NCBI GenBank assembly: GCA_028564675.1
Contig: JAOVVO010000246.1
Coordinates: forward strand, 1 to 64,000
DNA from: Onchocerca lupi
Taxonomy: Eukaryota > Nematoda > Chromadorea > Rhabditida > Onchocercidae
Length of the DNA stretch: 64,000 bases
Direction: 5' to 3'
Made by a program: the position numbers and the translations under genes. Each line of letters starts with the position of its first letter. Within the stretch, counting starts at the first letter, position 1. The notes under the pieces are model-generated. The model made no database searches. It saw only the letters and a list, made by a program, of their open reading frames with translations, and was not told where the DNA came from. Positions 24,000-36,800 of the stretch are shown in pieces.

Positions 24000-26900
24000 C
24001 TATGACGCGCTCCAATGTTGCGGTCCGCTGCCATATGCTTTCTTGTGACCATGCAATGGCAGCTGCTGCGACATGTATCCCTGTGTTTGATATACTTGCG
24101 GCGGCGGCGTTGCTTGTGCACCTCCTCCTAGGCGATCCTTTGCGTTAGTTGAACTGCCATACTTATCAAGTTGTTGATGACCTTGATAGACCTATAAGAG
24201 AAACAAAATTAAGATTTGGAAATAATAGCGATATTTTGTTCAAAATACAACGGTGATCGTTAGCCACAAGTCCAAAGTTTTTTATTTTGAAAATTCAAAT
24301 ACTCTTCCAACCTTTTGTTGCTGAGAAGAAAGACGCTGATCAGAAAGAGAATCTTCAACATTTTGCTGCGCAAACATCTGATGATTCAGTTTATGTTGAC
24401 CATTAGTAACATTCGGCAACATAAATGAGAAGGGAAGTTGATTGATTTGCGGATGATAAGCAGCTGGTGGTACCTAAAATACTAATATTCTATTCCAAAG
24501 ACTGTTTGTCCAACCAGAAAATCTTTGCACTCATATATTCAAAAGTAACTTTTATATTTTCACGAGAAACTTATAAAATAATTCTAGAATGAAATAACAA
24601 AATATCACAAACTTGGAATATCGAATTAATATGATTGTGTTGAGGAAGTGTAAAAGCAGCAGCTGGTGGACCACTGAAACCCGGCGGTGGAGCGACCGCA
24701 GAACTATTTACTGCAGTTGAATCACGTTGTTGTTGATTACCCAATATACCGGAACCAGTCCCACTAGCCATTGTGCTGTTTGCCGCAGCAGCAGCTGCCG
24801 TCGCCAAATAAGCCTAAACCACAAATGAATAACAGAATCATAATTTCATATAATGAAGACTCAAAATACCAATACTGTTTTCTAGAGAACAAAAAATTTA
24901 AATTAAACAATATAAATCAAACAATACAATACTTTCGAGAGATCAACAATACTAGGATGCTGGTCTGGTCGCTGTTGATGCTGCGACTGAACTGGAGGTG
25001 GAGGTTGATTTTGCTGCTGTTGTGAAGCAATAGCTGCTGCTGGAGGCAACATTGTTGATAACGAGTTCATATCAAATTGTCCAACCCCTAAAATACCGTT
25101 AAATGACAAAATTATCAAAGAGAAAAAGATTTATTGTTAATTTTATCTTCCTGATCTATGAAATAGTAAATACTAACCAAACGGATACTGTACCAACGCT
25201 GCAGCATACTCATCTTGTCGAACTCCTGCCATTGGACTGTACATATTCAGATAAGGATAGTTGGCATACGGCAGCTGCGTTGTAGTGTAAAGATGTGGTG
25301 CCTGCTGTAAAAGTATTAGAATAGAAAGATTTAAAAAATCAATATCTAAATCCATTCTGATCTTTGCATGATAAAATTATGACAAGTTGAAACCAAAAAT
25401 CAATGTTTCCTTGAATTCAGCAGCAAATTTAACTTCATATATTCATATGTAGCTAAAATCATTGTATGGCATTGTAATAATTGTAACTTACCTGCTGATG
25501 ATGCAATGAGAGCGGTAATTTTGCCGTATTTCGATTATCGGACGAAGGATATGACATGCTCGACGTATCAGCATATGATAATCCCGATGTAACTGGTTGA
25601 CGCTGGATTGTGCTTGCTTGATGCACTGCTGGTGAAGACTGAGGCATAGAAACATTACTGTTGCCGGCTGACATCTGAAACGACATTTACATTTCTAACT
25701 TCACTCTATAATTCAGTAGCGCCGTGGCTACTTCTCTTCATGATAAAATACACAATTTTCTCAGCTCATCTTTTTGTTTAAATGACTTCGTTTTCTCATG
25801 CAGCAACTTTTCTCATATGATTACGACTATTCAGTTACATTTCTTCTAAATAAAACATGATAAAGAAGCATTTTCACAATGTAATAAGATTGTTAAGGAA
25901 AATAACTGTTTCTTAAAAGATTAATAAATGAACAGTCATAGTCAAAATTGTAGCTCAAAGAGGGATTACATCGGAATATATACCTTCGGTTGCTGTGAGT
26001 TTATTGGCGATGAATAATCACCCACCGGGCCATTTGAAAGTATGGATGATGATGAATCAGCGTTCATTTCAGTCTGTAATAAAATTAAAATTTTAGAAAT
26101 AATGTGAAAATAAAAGATGAGACTTGCATCGATGTCTGAAATAACATTTGCTTCTTACTATTATTAACAAAATGCTTTTCTAGATGAACCAAAGTAATTT
26201 TTTCCTAACAGTGAGGACTGTGTGACGAATATGATGTCCGTTTACATCTCATATTTATGCTCCGCCAGAGAAAATCCACAATCTTTAGCTGATACAAGGT
26301 TGTAAACAAATACGTCATTTATATGATAAATCATAAGCGATGTCTGAAAGCAAGACTAGAGAGGAATCCACAAAGTTAAATATACTTGACAAAGAGCAAA
26401 AGATAAATATACTACCTTAGCAGTCTGATTATTCAAAGACCGAGATTTAGCAGATGTACAATAGACAGCATCACCATGTTCATCACTTCCCGTTGCTGAA
26501 TCGACATGAAAACCGAACTGGTATTCGGGCAGAGTTGGACCATTTACTTCACCGGACACAAATTCCACAGTATTTGAATGAGTGGTATGTTGAGATGTTG
26601 TCCGTGGAACTTGATTTACTTTTGTATTCTGCAAAGGTGACTTCGACATTAAACCTGGTTGATTTACACTAGGTTTTGTAGCAGGAGCAGCACCACCAAT
26701 TCCGAGATCATTTTTCAATTGTGCGGTCCAGTCAGCTGACGTATTCGTTACAGTGTTCACAGATGCAGTCGTTCGAGATTGTTGTGATACGCCTGCTGCA
26801 TGCATCGCCGTTCCCGCCACAGGATTTGTTGATACAGATGCATCATGTCCATTTAAGGATGATGTTCGAGTTTCAAGTCCTTTATCTATTTCTTCTGAAG

Positions 26901-29092
26901 GGGCTGTTAACTGACTACTCGTTGAGACAAGCCCACTGCTGAAACAAATATTTAAGATCAAATGGTTGATGCATAAATGAAAGAAAAGAAAAAATAACTT
27001 TTTAAGGTGAATAAGCAAAAAGCAACAATTATACAGACTATCTATTCTGTTTTGCAGAAATTTATAGAGACTTTACAAAGAAAGCATAGATTTAATAACA
27101 ATGTCAATCGATCTATTCCTAAATAATATATTCGAATTTGATATATATGTAGGTCATCCAGGAGATTATAAAAAAGATATTAAGAAAAAAATAATAAAGC
27201 GAAAAAAGTAATTTTACGTGTGCTAAATTTTTAAATTTTGTAATAATGAATTAAGTAATTCACTTTGCCATATTTGAACAAAAAACACGGATGATTACTT
27301 CCCTTTAAGAACAAAACCGGATAATTTATAGTATCCACCGAGTATAAATAAAAACGTATTTTCTACAGCGATTTTGTGTTTGAGAGTTCCCAAATGAACA
27401 CATCAGATTTCGAAAAGAATGTTTAATTCCATAAGATTTCATTTCATTAGAATGTCATTCACGCTAGAGTTGATGTAATCGTTGCAAAATAAGTTAAATC
27501 ATATGAGTCCTGCTAAAAACCGAAAAAAAAAAAAAAAAAACATACTTTTGATAGAGAGAATTTACATTTTCCAACTGTGATTGTCCCAGTGCTGGTGGTG
27601 CACCTGTTCCAGATCGACCTAACGAACTTTTTAACGTATTTTCCTTAACTTTATTAGTTCCGGCAGCTGCAACAGCAGCAAATGATACTGGTCCAGAAGT
27701 TGGTGTTATCGAGCTTATTCCGGCTACTGTATTCATTGCAGGTGTTGTAATGACTGGTGGTGTTGTACTTCGTGAAAATACCAATGTACCATGTTGCTTC
27801 TGGAAAATTAAATATATTTCTTCTAGAAATTGTTAAGTTAAGAATATAATAGAATTTCGAATTCTAAGAGAAATCAGGGAAAAAAATGAAATTTAATTTC
27901 TTCATAATAATACGAAAAAGTCATACCCATTCAGTATCTTCAGCGCTGTCGTCAACAGCTGCTGCGCTTGCGTTTGTCCATTCTTTATTAGTGTCGACCT
28001 TCAATGCTTGTGAATTATCCCAAACATTACTAGCTGTATTACTGCCAAATTGCCCTTGAGAAGATGAATGGTGATATCCGCCTCGATACGAACCTCGACC
28101 GCCACTACGTCCACCTCGATAACCACTACGCCCTCGTTCTCCTCGTCCTCGTCCATATCCTAACAAAACGAATATTGTTGTATAACTGATGTATACAGCT
28201 GTTTTATATAATTTAATAAAAAAGGACTTCAGCAAGCACCACATACATTCACTAATCCTACACTTTTATTGCAATATGGGGGGCTTATGTTTCATTAGAA
28301 TCCATACAATAAAATAAAAAGTGAATTTAAATAATTCACATTCTTTGTCAAGATACCGCCAAATTTCTTTTCTATACATGCCCATCACTGATTGAATGGA
28401 AAATTCAGCAAAAAACAAGAATTACTCTACTAGTACTGTTTGTCAGGCTGATTAGTTCACACTACACGTGCCATATGTAAGCCGGTAGAAATAACAAAGA
28501 AATCAAATCCTACCAAAATTATTCGATTTTGTGTTGTTAACTCGGTTCCTGTGTGAAGAATTCGATTCTTCATGCTTTAATTCCTCAGCTTCTGCTCGTT
28601 TTGCCCGCCTACTTTTCTGTTCTTTCCAGACATTTTCATCTGGATAATTATCCTCCAAAATGGCATTTACTGCTTCTTGTACGTCATTATTATTATCATA
28701 CAAAGCAATTTCAGCCTGGCTTACGGTACATCTGGTTGTCTCTACTACCTGAAATCTGCGTATCTAATACTTAAATTTCGAACGAAATTCTAATTATTAG
28801 AATTTCCGACTAATAAGTTAGGAATATTCGTTTATCTAGAATAACATATCTCATGTCGCAGATACCATAATGATAACTCCATAAGGCTTCATTATAGGTA
28901 ATTATTACGAGACAGAATCACTTTCAAAATTATATAAGATTATCAGTAAATAATTTCTACCTTTTTCACAAGCTTTTGTATATTCGCACGATCATCATCT
29001 GCTATGGACAAATCTTGCGTTAATCTGGCAAGTCGCAACTGATCTTGCGTAGCACGGATCTTCTGATCACCTACTTCACCTTTGCCACCCAT
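24000..29092 (-). CDS. pqn-59: UBAP2L / Lingerer family RNA-associated protein, PQN-59-like
   Basis: Cytoplasmic RNA-associated, stress-granule-linked protein with a UBA domain (family knowledge). Minus-strand exons: 28961-29092, 28514-28748, 27927-28159, 27546-27799, 26416-26938, 25984-26073, 25492-25674, 25178-25304, 24933-25087, 24613-24813, 24312-24473, 24000-24191; joined 2487 bp, 828 aa. UBA region about residues 45-85 (SQAEIALYDNNNDVQEAVNA), the RGG box from residue 122 (GYGRGRGERGRSGYRGGRS), then low-complexity Ser/Thr, Gln/Pro and Tyr-rich stretches such as LPYANYPYLNMYSPMAG, ending QHWSAS. A conserved-looking VEFVSGEVNGPTLPEYQFGF in exon 5 resembles the central UBAP2 motif. Exons 5 and 8 have NAGNAG acceptors. 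The start is supported by a TTTCAG ending at 29124 upstream. The gene diverges from MSH6. Confidence 0.9.
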
Positions 29093-29123
29093 TCTCTGAG
29101 GAATTCTGCAACTCGAAACAAAT

Positions 29124-29125
29124 CT
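29124..29125 (-). other. Probable spliced-leader acceptor of pqn-59
   Basis: On the minus strand AATCATTTCAG ends 31 bases before the ATG at 29092. A second, weaker acceptor (GTTGCAG) lies between them. No upstream exon was found, so trans-splicing is the likely use. Confidence 0.45.
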
Positions 29126-30795
29126 GAAATGATTTATTTATAATCTTAAATCATTCACTTATTTTAAAACACACCGCAAATACATCTAAATTTTAAGACT
29201 TAAAATCTAACGACAGTATATTTGAAATACAATGATATATGAAAAGAAGGAAATTAAAGCATGTATATTTACATAGTCGGTACTAATCACCAAAAATCAC
29301 AGGAGTTTTAACGAAAATTTTTCGAGTTCATTAGAAACTTTGGATTCAATACGACAGATAAAACTATGATACATGGAATTTATATTTTGAGAAAATTCCA
29401 ATTATTTTAATGATGCAAATCTTTCATTTTGCAATCAATTCAACCCAAAGTGGGAATGGCGCCGTAACATTCATAAAGATTAATGTTATCCTATCGGTCT
29501 GACAATAGGCCAGCAAAAATGAGATTTTCTAGATTTTGAGAGATAATTTCGAACAAAATTGGCTTCTAAATCAAATTTTAAAATGAATATCACTGACAAC
29601 GGAAGTAGATACCGAAGAACAGGAAGCTCATGAATTAGAGAATTAAATGAGCAAGACAGAAAATATGTGAGTCATATTAGATTATGCGTGCGTTCACGCA
29701 ATTATCAGGCGTACGTACACGTGAAGGACCCCTCAACTTAGTGAAATTACTAATCTCACGGAATCCACATCAAACACACAATCGCCCTCCCCTTCCTGTA
29801 CCTCATACTAAAAACCTTCTCCGTGAAATCAAAGATATCGTTTCAAGACAAATTGCGCAATTCTATTTCAAAATAACGCAATGATACAGCACTAAAGCTA
29901 TTGACATCCACTTCATTTTCACGCTTCACATGTTTTTACGGAGAGTATAGCTTTACGTAATTTGACGTACGGATGCGTGTAATTAGTGTATGTATAATTA
30001 GTTTTATTTATAATATGGTCTTCAATATACTTGCAGCTATTGAGTTTGTCACAAAATATTGTTTCATTGATAATTTAAGAATTAAAAGTTTTACAATTAA
30101 TTATTCATTCACTTAGCATTAATAAAATTTACCTTCATTAGCGACTACATTTTTTGGAAAATCGAAAGTTGCTATTTGAATATAATTCGAGAATCAAAAA
30201 TTTCTGAAGTTAAAAATTCCCGAGAGTTTTACACAATGTTTGGGTTATACCATTGAAACGATTTGTCGGTTAGATTTGTATATGTTTCTGTTTTCGGTGG
30301 ACTTTTTGATGATTAAGATGTGATAGCACATCTCACCATGCTTTCCGATATCGATCAGGTATCCCAGGTAAATATCATATAGTGATATGATATGTGAGAG
30401 ATCTCTCAAATCCTTTAGTATGAATTAAACTTACATTGTTTTCGCTAACTTTCGTTCTTTTTTCTTTTTTTTTTTTTTTTTTGTTATAATTTATTGTATA
30501 CAAATACTTTTCATTCTTGTCTGTCATTGAATGCTTGTAGTTTCTACAGAGTAAAAACTTCGAAATTTATCGTTAAAACGAATTCCGTAAAATCAAATTT
30601 TATGATAATGGCTGAAGTTTGTTAGTTATTAGAATTAATACTAATCTATTAGATAATTATCCATGAATATCTCTTTCTAGTTACAGTGTCCACATTAAAG
30701 TTCACAACATATAGGAAAAATGTTTTTAAAAATTTTTTTAAAAATGAAGCTTATGAAAATTCGAAAAAGCTCATAATCATTATGATCAATATTTC
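29126..30795. other. Divergent intergenic region pqn-59 / MSH6
   Basis: About 1.7 kb that should hold both promoters. A 66-codon open frame at 29684-29884 (+) has slightly higher GC than its surroundings but no recognisable motif. Around 29461-29510 two small hairpins (AACATT/AATGTT and CCTAT/ATAGG) lie side by side. A T-rich run lies near 30462-30482. Nothing else recognised. Confidence 0.5.
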
Positions 30796-30797
30796 AG
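30796..30797 (+). other. Probable spliced-leader acceptor of MSH6
   Basis: AATATTTCAG ends 14 bases before the ATG at 30812. An in-frame ATG at 30686 lies upstream of it and would be removed by trans-splicing, so 30812 is the preferred start. Confidence 0.6.
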
Positions 30798-30811
30798 AAT
30801 TAATTCAGAAA

Positions 30812-33800
30812 ATGGCTATGAAAAAACAAGCATCTCTACTTTCATTTTTCACCAGAAGTCCGAATCCAAAAAATACATTGCAAGCTGAATCTATCGGAAA
30901 TCAAACGGTTTGCAATAATTTATTTCCATTAAAACGGAGATGAATTAAATAAATAAACTTCAGTTGAATAAGTGAAAAATATTTCAAGTGAAAAACATCC
31001 CAAGAACTTAATATCGATTCACAACTTAGTCTCCTCTATCTTCTTCTGCTTATTCTCACTTTTTCTAGATTCCGAAAGTTATCCCGCCTTTCCGAGAGTT
31101 CAGTTCTGTTCCCACCTTTTAGAGATCAATTAGAATAAAAAAAGAAATAAGAGAGAACTGGAAGAAGAATGAGAAAAATGAGAAGCAAATAATTTATTAA
31201 TTTTTAATTTCAATTTTAATATATGAGGGTGGAATTAATAATCAAGGACTTAATTAATAATGAGAATATGAAACAGAATAAGCTATCAGAATTGACTCAA
31301 AGCATTTCTCGTCCAATATTTTTTGATTAGAAAAACGAGAAATTAAGTTATATTCTATCAGTCATATATTTTCCAAATATATTTTAGCCGTAGTATAGTT
31401 CAGTGCTTTAACTCTGAATTTCTAATAATTAAAAATTCAATCTTTTGCAGACTAGCATGCTGAAGCACACCACTCCTTCCAAGATTTCGAAAGTGCAGAA
31501 GGATGTTAATGTGGAGAGTGATATCCAAGTGGAAGAAGATACCATTAGAAGTGCTTTACTTTAAATATAATTTTAATTACTTTATGAAAGACATCAGCAA
31601 ATTAAACTTTATTTCAAAAAATGGATTTTAACGATATAAACATTAGGATATAACTAATTCGCTTTCACTGCAGATGTTCGCATAATCCAGCGTCACTTAT
31701 AAGAACGCAGAAAGAGCCCTTCGCGCAAATTCTGCAAAAAATACGAGATTTTTCAGATTATATGATTCCTATTTATCTTGAGATGCAAGATAGTTGCCCG
31801 TTGATAGTACTGTGAAAAACGTTTTGAAATTAATCATTTATCCGCTAACATTTTCTTGTAATTCAATTTTAAAAAGATCCACATACATTTTGCTGAAAAG
31901 ATTGAACTTGGCAAATCACAATGGAAAATTAATTTTCTGGAGATATAAGGAAATCTTTTTCAAATAATAATTTTCCTCCCCAATATCATGAGATTTTAAA
32001 GAAAAAATCCAATTTATATTGAATTCATTTGTTAAGGCCCGCATATAAAGCGATCACCAAATGAAGAACTACCATTAGTAAAAAAATTATGCACGAAACG
32101 TCGCCGCGTAGTGGTTTCATCAGATTCAGAAGATGATAATGATGTTGAAATGATGGATGTGAAAAAATGTGAGGAAAATAAGCAAAGCCCAAAATATAAA
32201 TCAGTAAAAAGCGATGTGCTCCCCCAATTGGTTTGTAAAATTTGGTCATTTAATGAGTTGATTTCTTACGACAATTGAAATTTTGAGGAATGAAGTCAAT
32301 ATTGAATATATGGAAAATAAATTTGAGTTAGAAACGTATTAGATCTCGAAATTTTAGATTTGAGATACTTTAGTAAATCTTTGACATAAAATCAACTTTA
32401 TGTTAACGATTTACTGAAATATATCTTAATTATATAGGTTCATCCTAGTTTAATATATGTTTTAATCACTAGAGTCACATTTAATTCGAAAACAGTAATA
32501 TATTGTCTTATAGAAGTCACCTGATCCTGAACATCTTTATTCGAAGACTTCATCAGAAAACGAGTCCACACCTTCAAAGCCTGTTGTGAGTGAGATGACT
32601 ATATCATTTATCAATTCATTCCGTGCTACAGAACAAGTATGTATCAAATCATTCAGTGTATTTTATCATTTAGTTACCAAATTTCGTGCATTTATTTCTG
32701 TGGATTCTGACCGAAGCACTAAATGTTTTAAATGAAAAATTCTTCCAATTCTTTCGTCACTCAAAGTCAAGTATTCGATGATTTAAATATTTGAAAATTT
32801 TTGCAAGCTCTTAGAATCTGATTATATGCATTCTGAATTGCTTATATTACTTGGTTTCAGTTAGATATTCATTTTCAAGAGTTGAGCGTTTAGTAGACAA
32901 TCAGTTTAAGATATTCAGAAATTTAATGGACATTAATTGCAATTAAATTTTTAATTAATTGTTGTGGATCTAGGATTTATCTGTGGCATCATCAAAAATA
33001 AGCCGTTCAACTGAGAGCAGTACAGCAGATGAAAGCTCAGCTTCAGTTGTGTCCGACATTGAATCTGTGCAGTTTCCTCATTTAAACTTCGACTTTCTTA
33101 AGCCAGACAACATTCGCGATGCAGACGGACGTTTACGTAGTCATCCAGATTATTGTCCGCGTACTTTATATGTGCCGGAAGCATTCATAAAAAAACAAAC
33201 ACCTGGTACGACATTATGATTTCGATGGAATATAAAATTTGAGCCAATAAAATTTTGCAAATTTAAAGGACCAGTAAAATGATAATGATAGATAGATTTA
33301 AATATAGACCAAATTTCTTATTTATTAAGGATAATTGTCATAAAATCATAATTTTCGAAATACTTTATAGGACATCGACAGTGGTGGGCGGCTAAATCGG
33401 CGTATTTTGATACAGTATTGTTTTTTAAAGTTGGAAAATTTTACGAAATGTATCATATGGACGCTGTAATTGGCGTTGAAAATTTGAACCTCACTTACAT
33501 GAGGGTTAGTTAAATTAAATTTATTTTGAAAAAGACTTTTTTTTTTTGAAGTCGTTTTTGATAAAGATTAAGCTTTTGAAATGTTTCAACAAATTTCAAA
33601 AGTTGGGTTTCTTTAGGGTAATTTTGCGCATTGTGGATTTCCAGAAGTAGCTTACGGCCGTTTTGCCGATCAGTTGGTTAATCGAGGTTATAAAGTTGCT
33701 CGTGTGGAGCAAACCGAAACGCCGGCGCAGTTAGAAAACCGGAATAAAATCGAGAAAGCTAATAACAAAGTTGTAAGAAGGTGCGGTAAAAATCAAAGTG

Positions 33801-36800
33801 TTTCTACGGAATTGTGTGATTTTCAACTTAATATTTTCACTATAACTGTCTGCTTTATGCGGATATGCGGATATAACTGGTTTGTCAAAATGAATAGTGA
33901 TGCTTAATATCAAAAACATTGATTTATTTTGATTTTCATTGGTTAGAATCATTAAATTTCAATTATAAAATACACACTTTAAATTTGAAATTGTCAAGTT
34001 TTTTATAAAGCTTCTGTAATAGCAGTTTCATTCGTGAAGAAATTAATATAATTTTTTTTAGCAAATCTAGTATTTTTATGCGCGTACTTTTTTTTTTTTC
34101 ATTTAAATATAAAATATTTCAGGGAAGTGTGCAATATTACTACCCCGGGTACTCGAACATACGGAGTACTTGATGGAAATGATGAACAAAATACTGCAGA
34201 TTTGATGGACATAACAGCACGTTACTTGTACGCTATAGCTGAAAGGGTACGTTAATTTCGATAGCTTTGTCAGCAGTGGTTATAGATTTAGCATACAGCA
34301 GATTGATTCTTTATTTTGATTAATTATATATTAGATAGCATAAATTTGTTTATTTTTAGGGTGCAGAAAGTGTAGAATATGGTGTCTGTTTCATCGATAC
34401 AACCGTTGGTCGATTCTATGTATGTTTTTTTTTCTTTTTAAAAAGGATCTTTTTGAAAATATTCCAGAAGCTTTTTAAAAAGTATGAATGTTTTAAAATT
34501 GATATCTTTTTGCCGTCTCACTTTTCGTCTTTTATTTAAAAAATCATTTCAGATTAGCCGCCTCTCTGACAGCTGTAGTCGTTCTGCTCTAAGGACATTA
34601 TTCTCTCATTATCAACCGGCTCAGGTTTGTCGCTAAACTGGCCAAAATGAATAATTATTTTTTAATTCGGATTTTTTTTGTTTTTTTCTTTTCTGCAAAT
34701 TTTTTATTAAGATTTTTACAGATTTTATATGAGCGCGGACGAGTTTCAGCTACGACAATGACCGTATATAATAGTACTGTGAGTGCGGTGCCAAAAGAAG
34801 CATTAGTTTCAAAGAAAGAATTTTTAACATCCGAAAATACTTTAAAGCTGGTACGAATTAAGTGTATAGGATTTCTAAAATCTAGATTTAAATTCATTTA
34901 AATATGTCAACTTTTCCAATTTTTCTACGTTATTTTTTCTAAATTCATTGTTTGTTTTTCGAAAACAACACTTTTATTTCAAAATAATTTGACAAAAGCA
35001 AATTGCGATATAGATTGTTGATATAATTTTTATAATGGCTTTTGCTTAAATTATTCATTTAATGTTGGATGAATTAGCAAATTTAAAAATTTGTTACAGC
35101 TGGCAAGCGACAAATATTTCGGCGAATTGTATGATAAATGGCCTGTTGTCTTACTCGATATGATCGATAGAGACAGCCTTCCCCTAAAGTGTAAACCTAT
35201 GTACGATGCATGCATTTCAGCTTTAGGAGCTATTATTTGGTTTGTTCACCCAATGTTTGATTTCATTTTACAATCAACGAAGTCATTGAAATTTGTTTCT
35301 TCCCCACTTCTCAATTTATTACTTCTTGTAAAACATTCAAATTTACCTATTGAAGTATTTCTCGAATTTCAGGTATTTAAGAAGATGCCTAATTGATGTT
35401 GATATGATTTCAATGCGAAGATTTGAGCTTTATAAACCTATGAATTTAACGAAATCTCTTTCCCAAGATAAGGTGAATTCATGTTCTCTTTCCGTCTCGT
35501 TATATTTTTATCACTGCATAGTTTTGATCTTTTTTCTTTTGTAATTTTGGCCTTTTTTAAAATCTTTTTTACTTGTTTAAATGATCGTTGTAACCATTTG
35601 ATATGTTAGAATCCTACGTCTGTTAAGGATGAATCGGAAGTTGGTGAACAGTACTGGAGTGGACGCCGTCTTATCTTGGATAATCTTGCTTTGAAGCATC
35701 TGAATATCATACCACCTATTGGTTCTATGAAGAAATTTTCACCACGTGACCCAATCACCGCAAAATATACGCTTTATAATATTATTAACAAATGTGCGAC
35801 TCCAGCAGGTATACTTTACCGAAATTTTTAGAATAGTCCGAAAAATTTCTTAACTGGAACCTCTATACATCTTTTGACTTTCAAAAGCTTAATAGTATCC
35901 TTTTTTATCTGCGATTCATCATTTTTACAAGCGGTTTCGAAATTGACTTCTAATACCTGTTATACAACAGATTCGCCCATAGGTCTGTGCTTAAGAATTT
36001 TCATACAGTCGTATACAGTATTTAAAGCAGATTTTTTCATTAAAGAACAGCAGAATTCTAGTTTACCAGCTTGCCGTAAGTCTTAATAAATAGCACTTTA
36101 CTTTAAGTAGAATGTGTACACCATTTAGAATATATTTTTGGAAACTAGTATGTCAGTAGTTGTAGGTATAGATGTAGAAATCAAAGAGCAAAGTTCTTTG
36201 GCGCAAATCTTCCAAGTATATTATCCAGAATGAATGGATTGGTTGAGTTTCAGGTAAACGTCTTCTTCGACAATGGGTTTGCGCACCTGTTTGCGATCGT
36301 GAGATCTTAAATTCACGGCAGGATGCAATTGAATGGCTTTCTGAAGCAAGGTTGAGCGGATTTATTGGTAAAGCTATGGAACGATTACGAAAAGTACCTG
36401 ACTTAGAGCGCTTAGTTCAGAAGTGAGCTCCACTCTCTATGATGCAATAAAATTCAAAATTTTACTCTGTTGGAAAGTAGTTTTTTTTAGAATCCATACA
36501 TTAGGACTGAAATACCGAGCAGAAGAGCATCCTGATAGCCGAGCACAGATGTTCGAAACTATGCGTTATAATAAACGAAAAATTCGGGATTTGGTTCAGG
36601 CTTTGGAAGGTTTTGAGCGTGTCCACGATCTCCGTCTAAAATTTATGGAGAATTTCGCCGAGAATCAGAAAACAGTGTATGTAATCTGATTGTTTTCTTT
36701 ATCTCATTAATCCATGGTTTTACGAAATTCAGGTTACAAATGAGAAAAATTTTCCTAAAACACTGTTGATATAAAAAAACTACGTTGAATCAATGAAAAG

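Noticed and set aside
30686..30811. Upstream in-frame ATG for MSH6
   Set aside because: It precedes the TTTCAG at 30797 and would put 42 Lys/Ile-rich residues before the PIP box, which is at the extreme N-terminus in MSH6 proteins.
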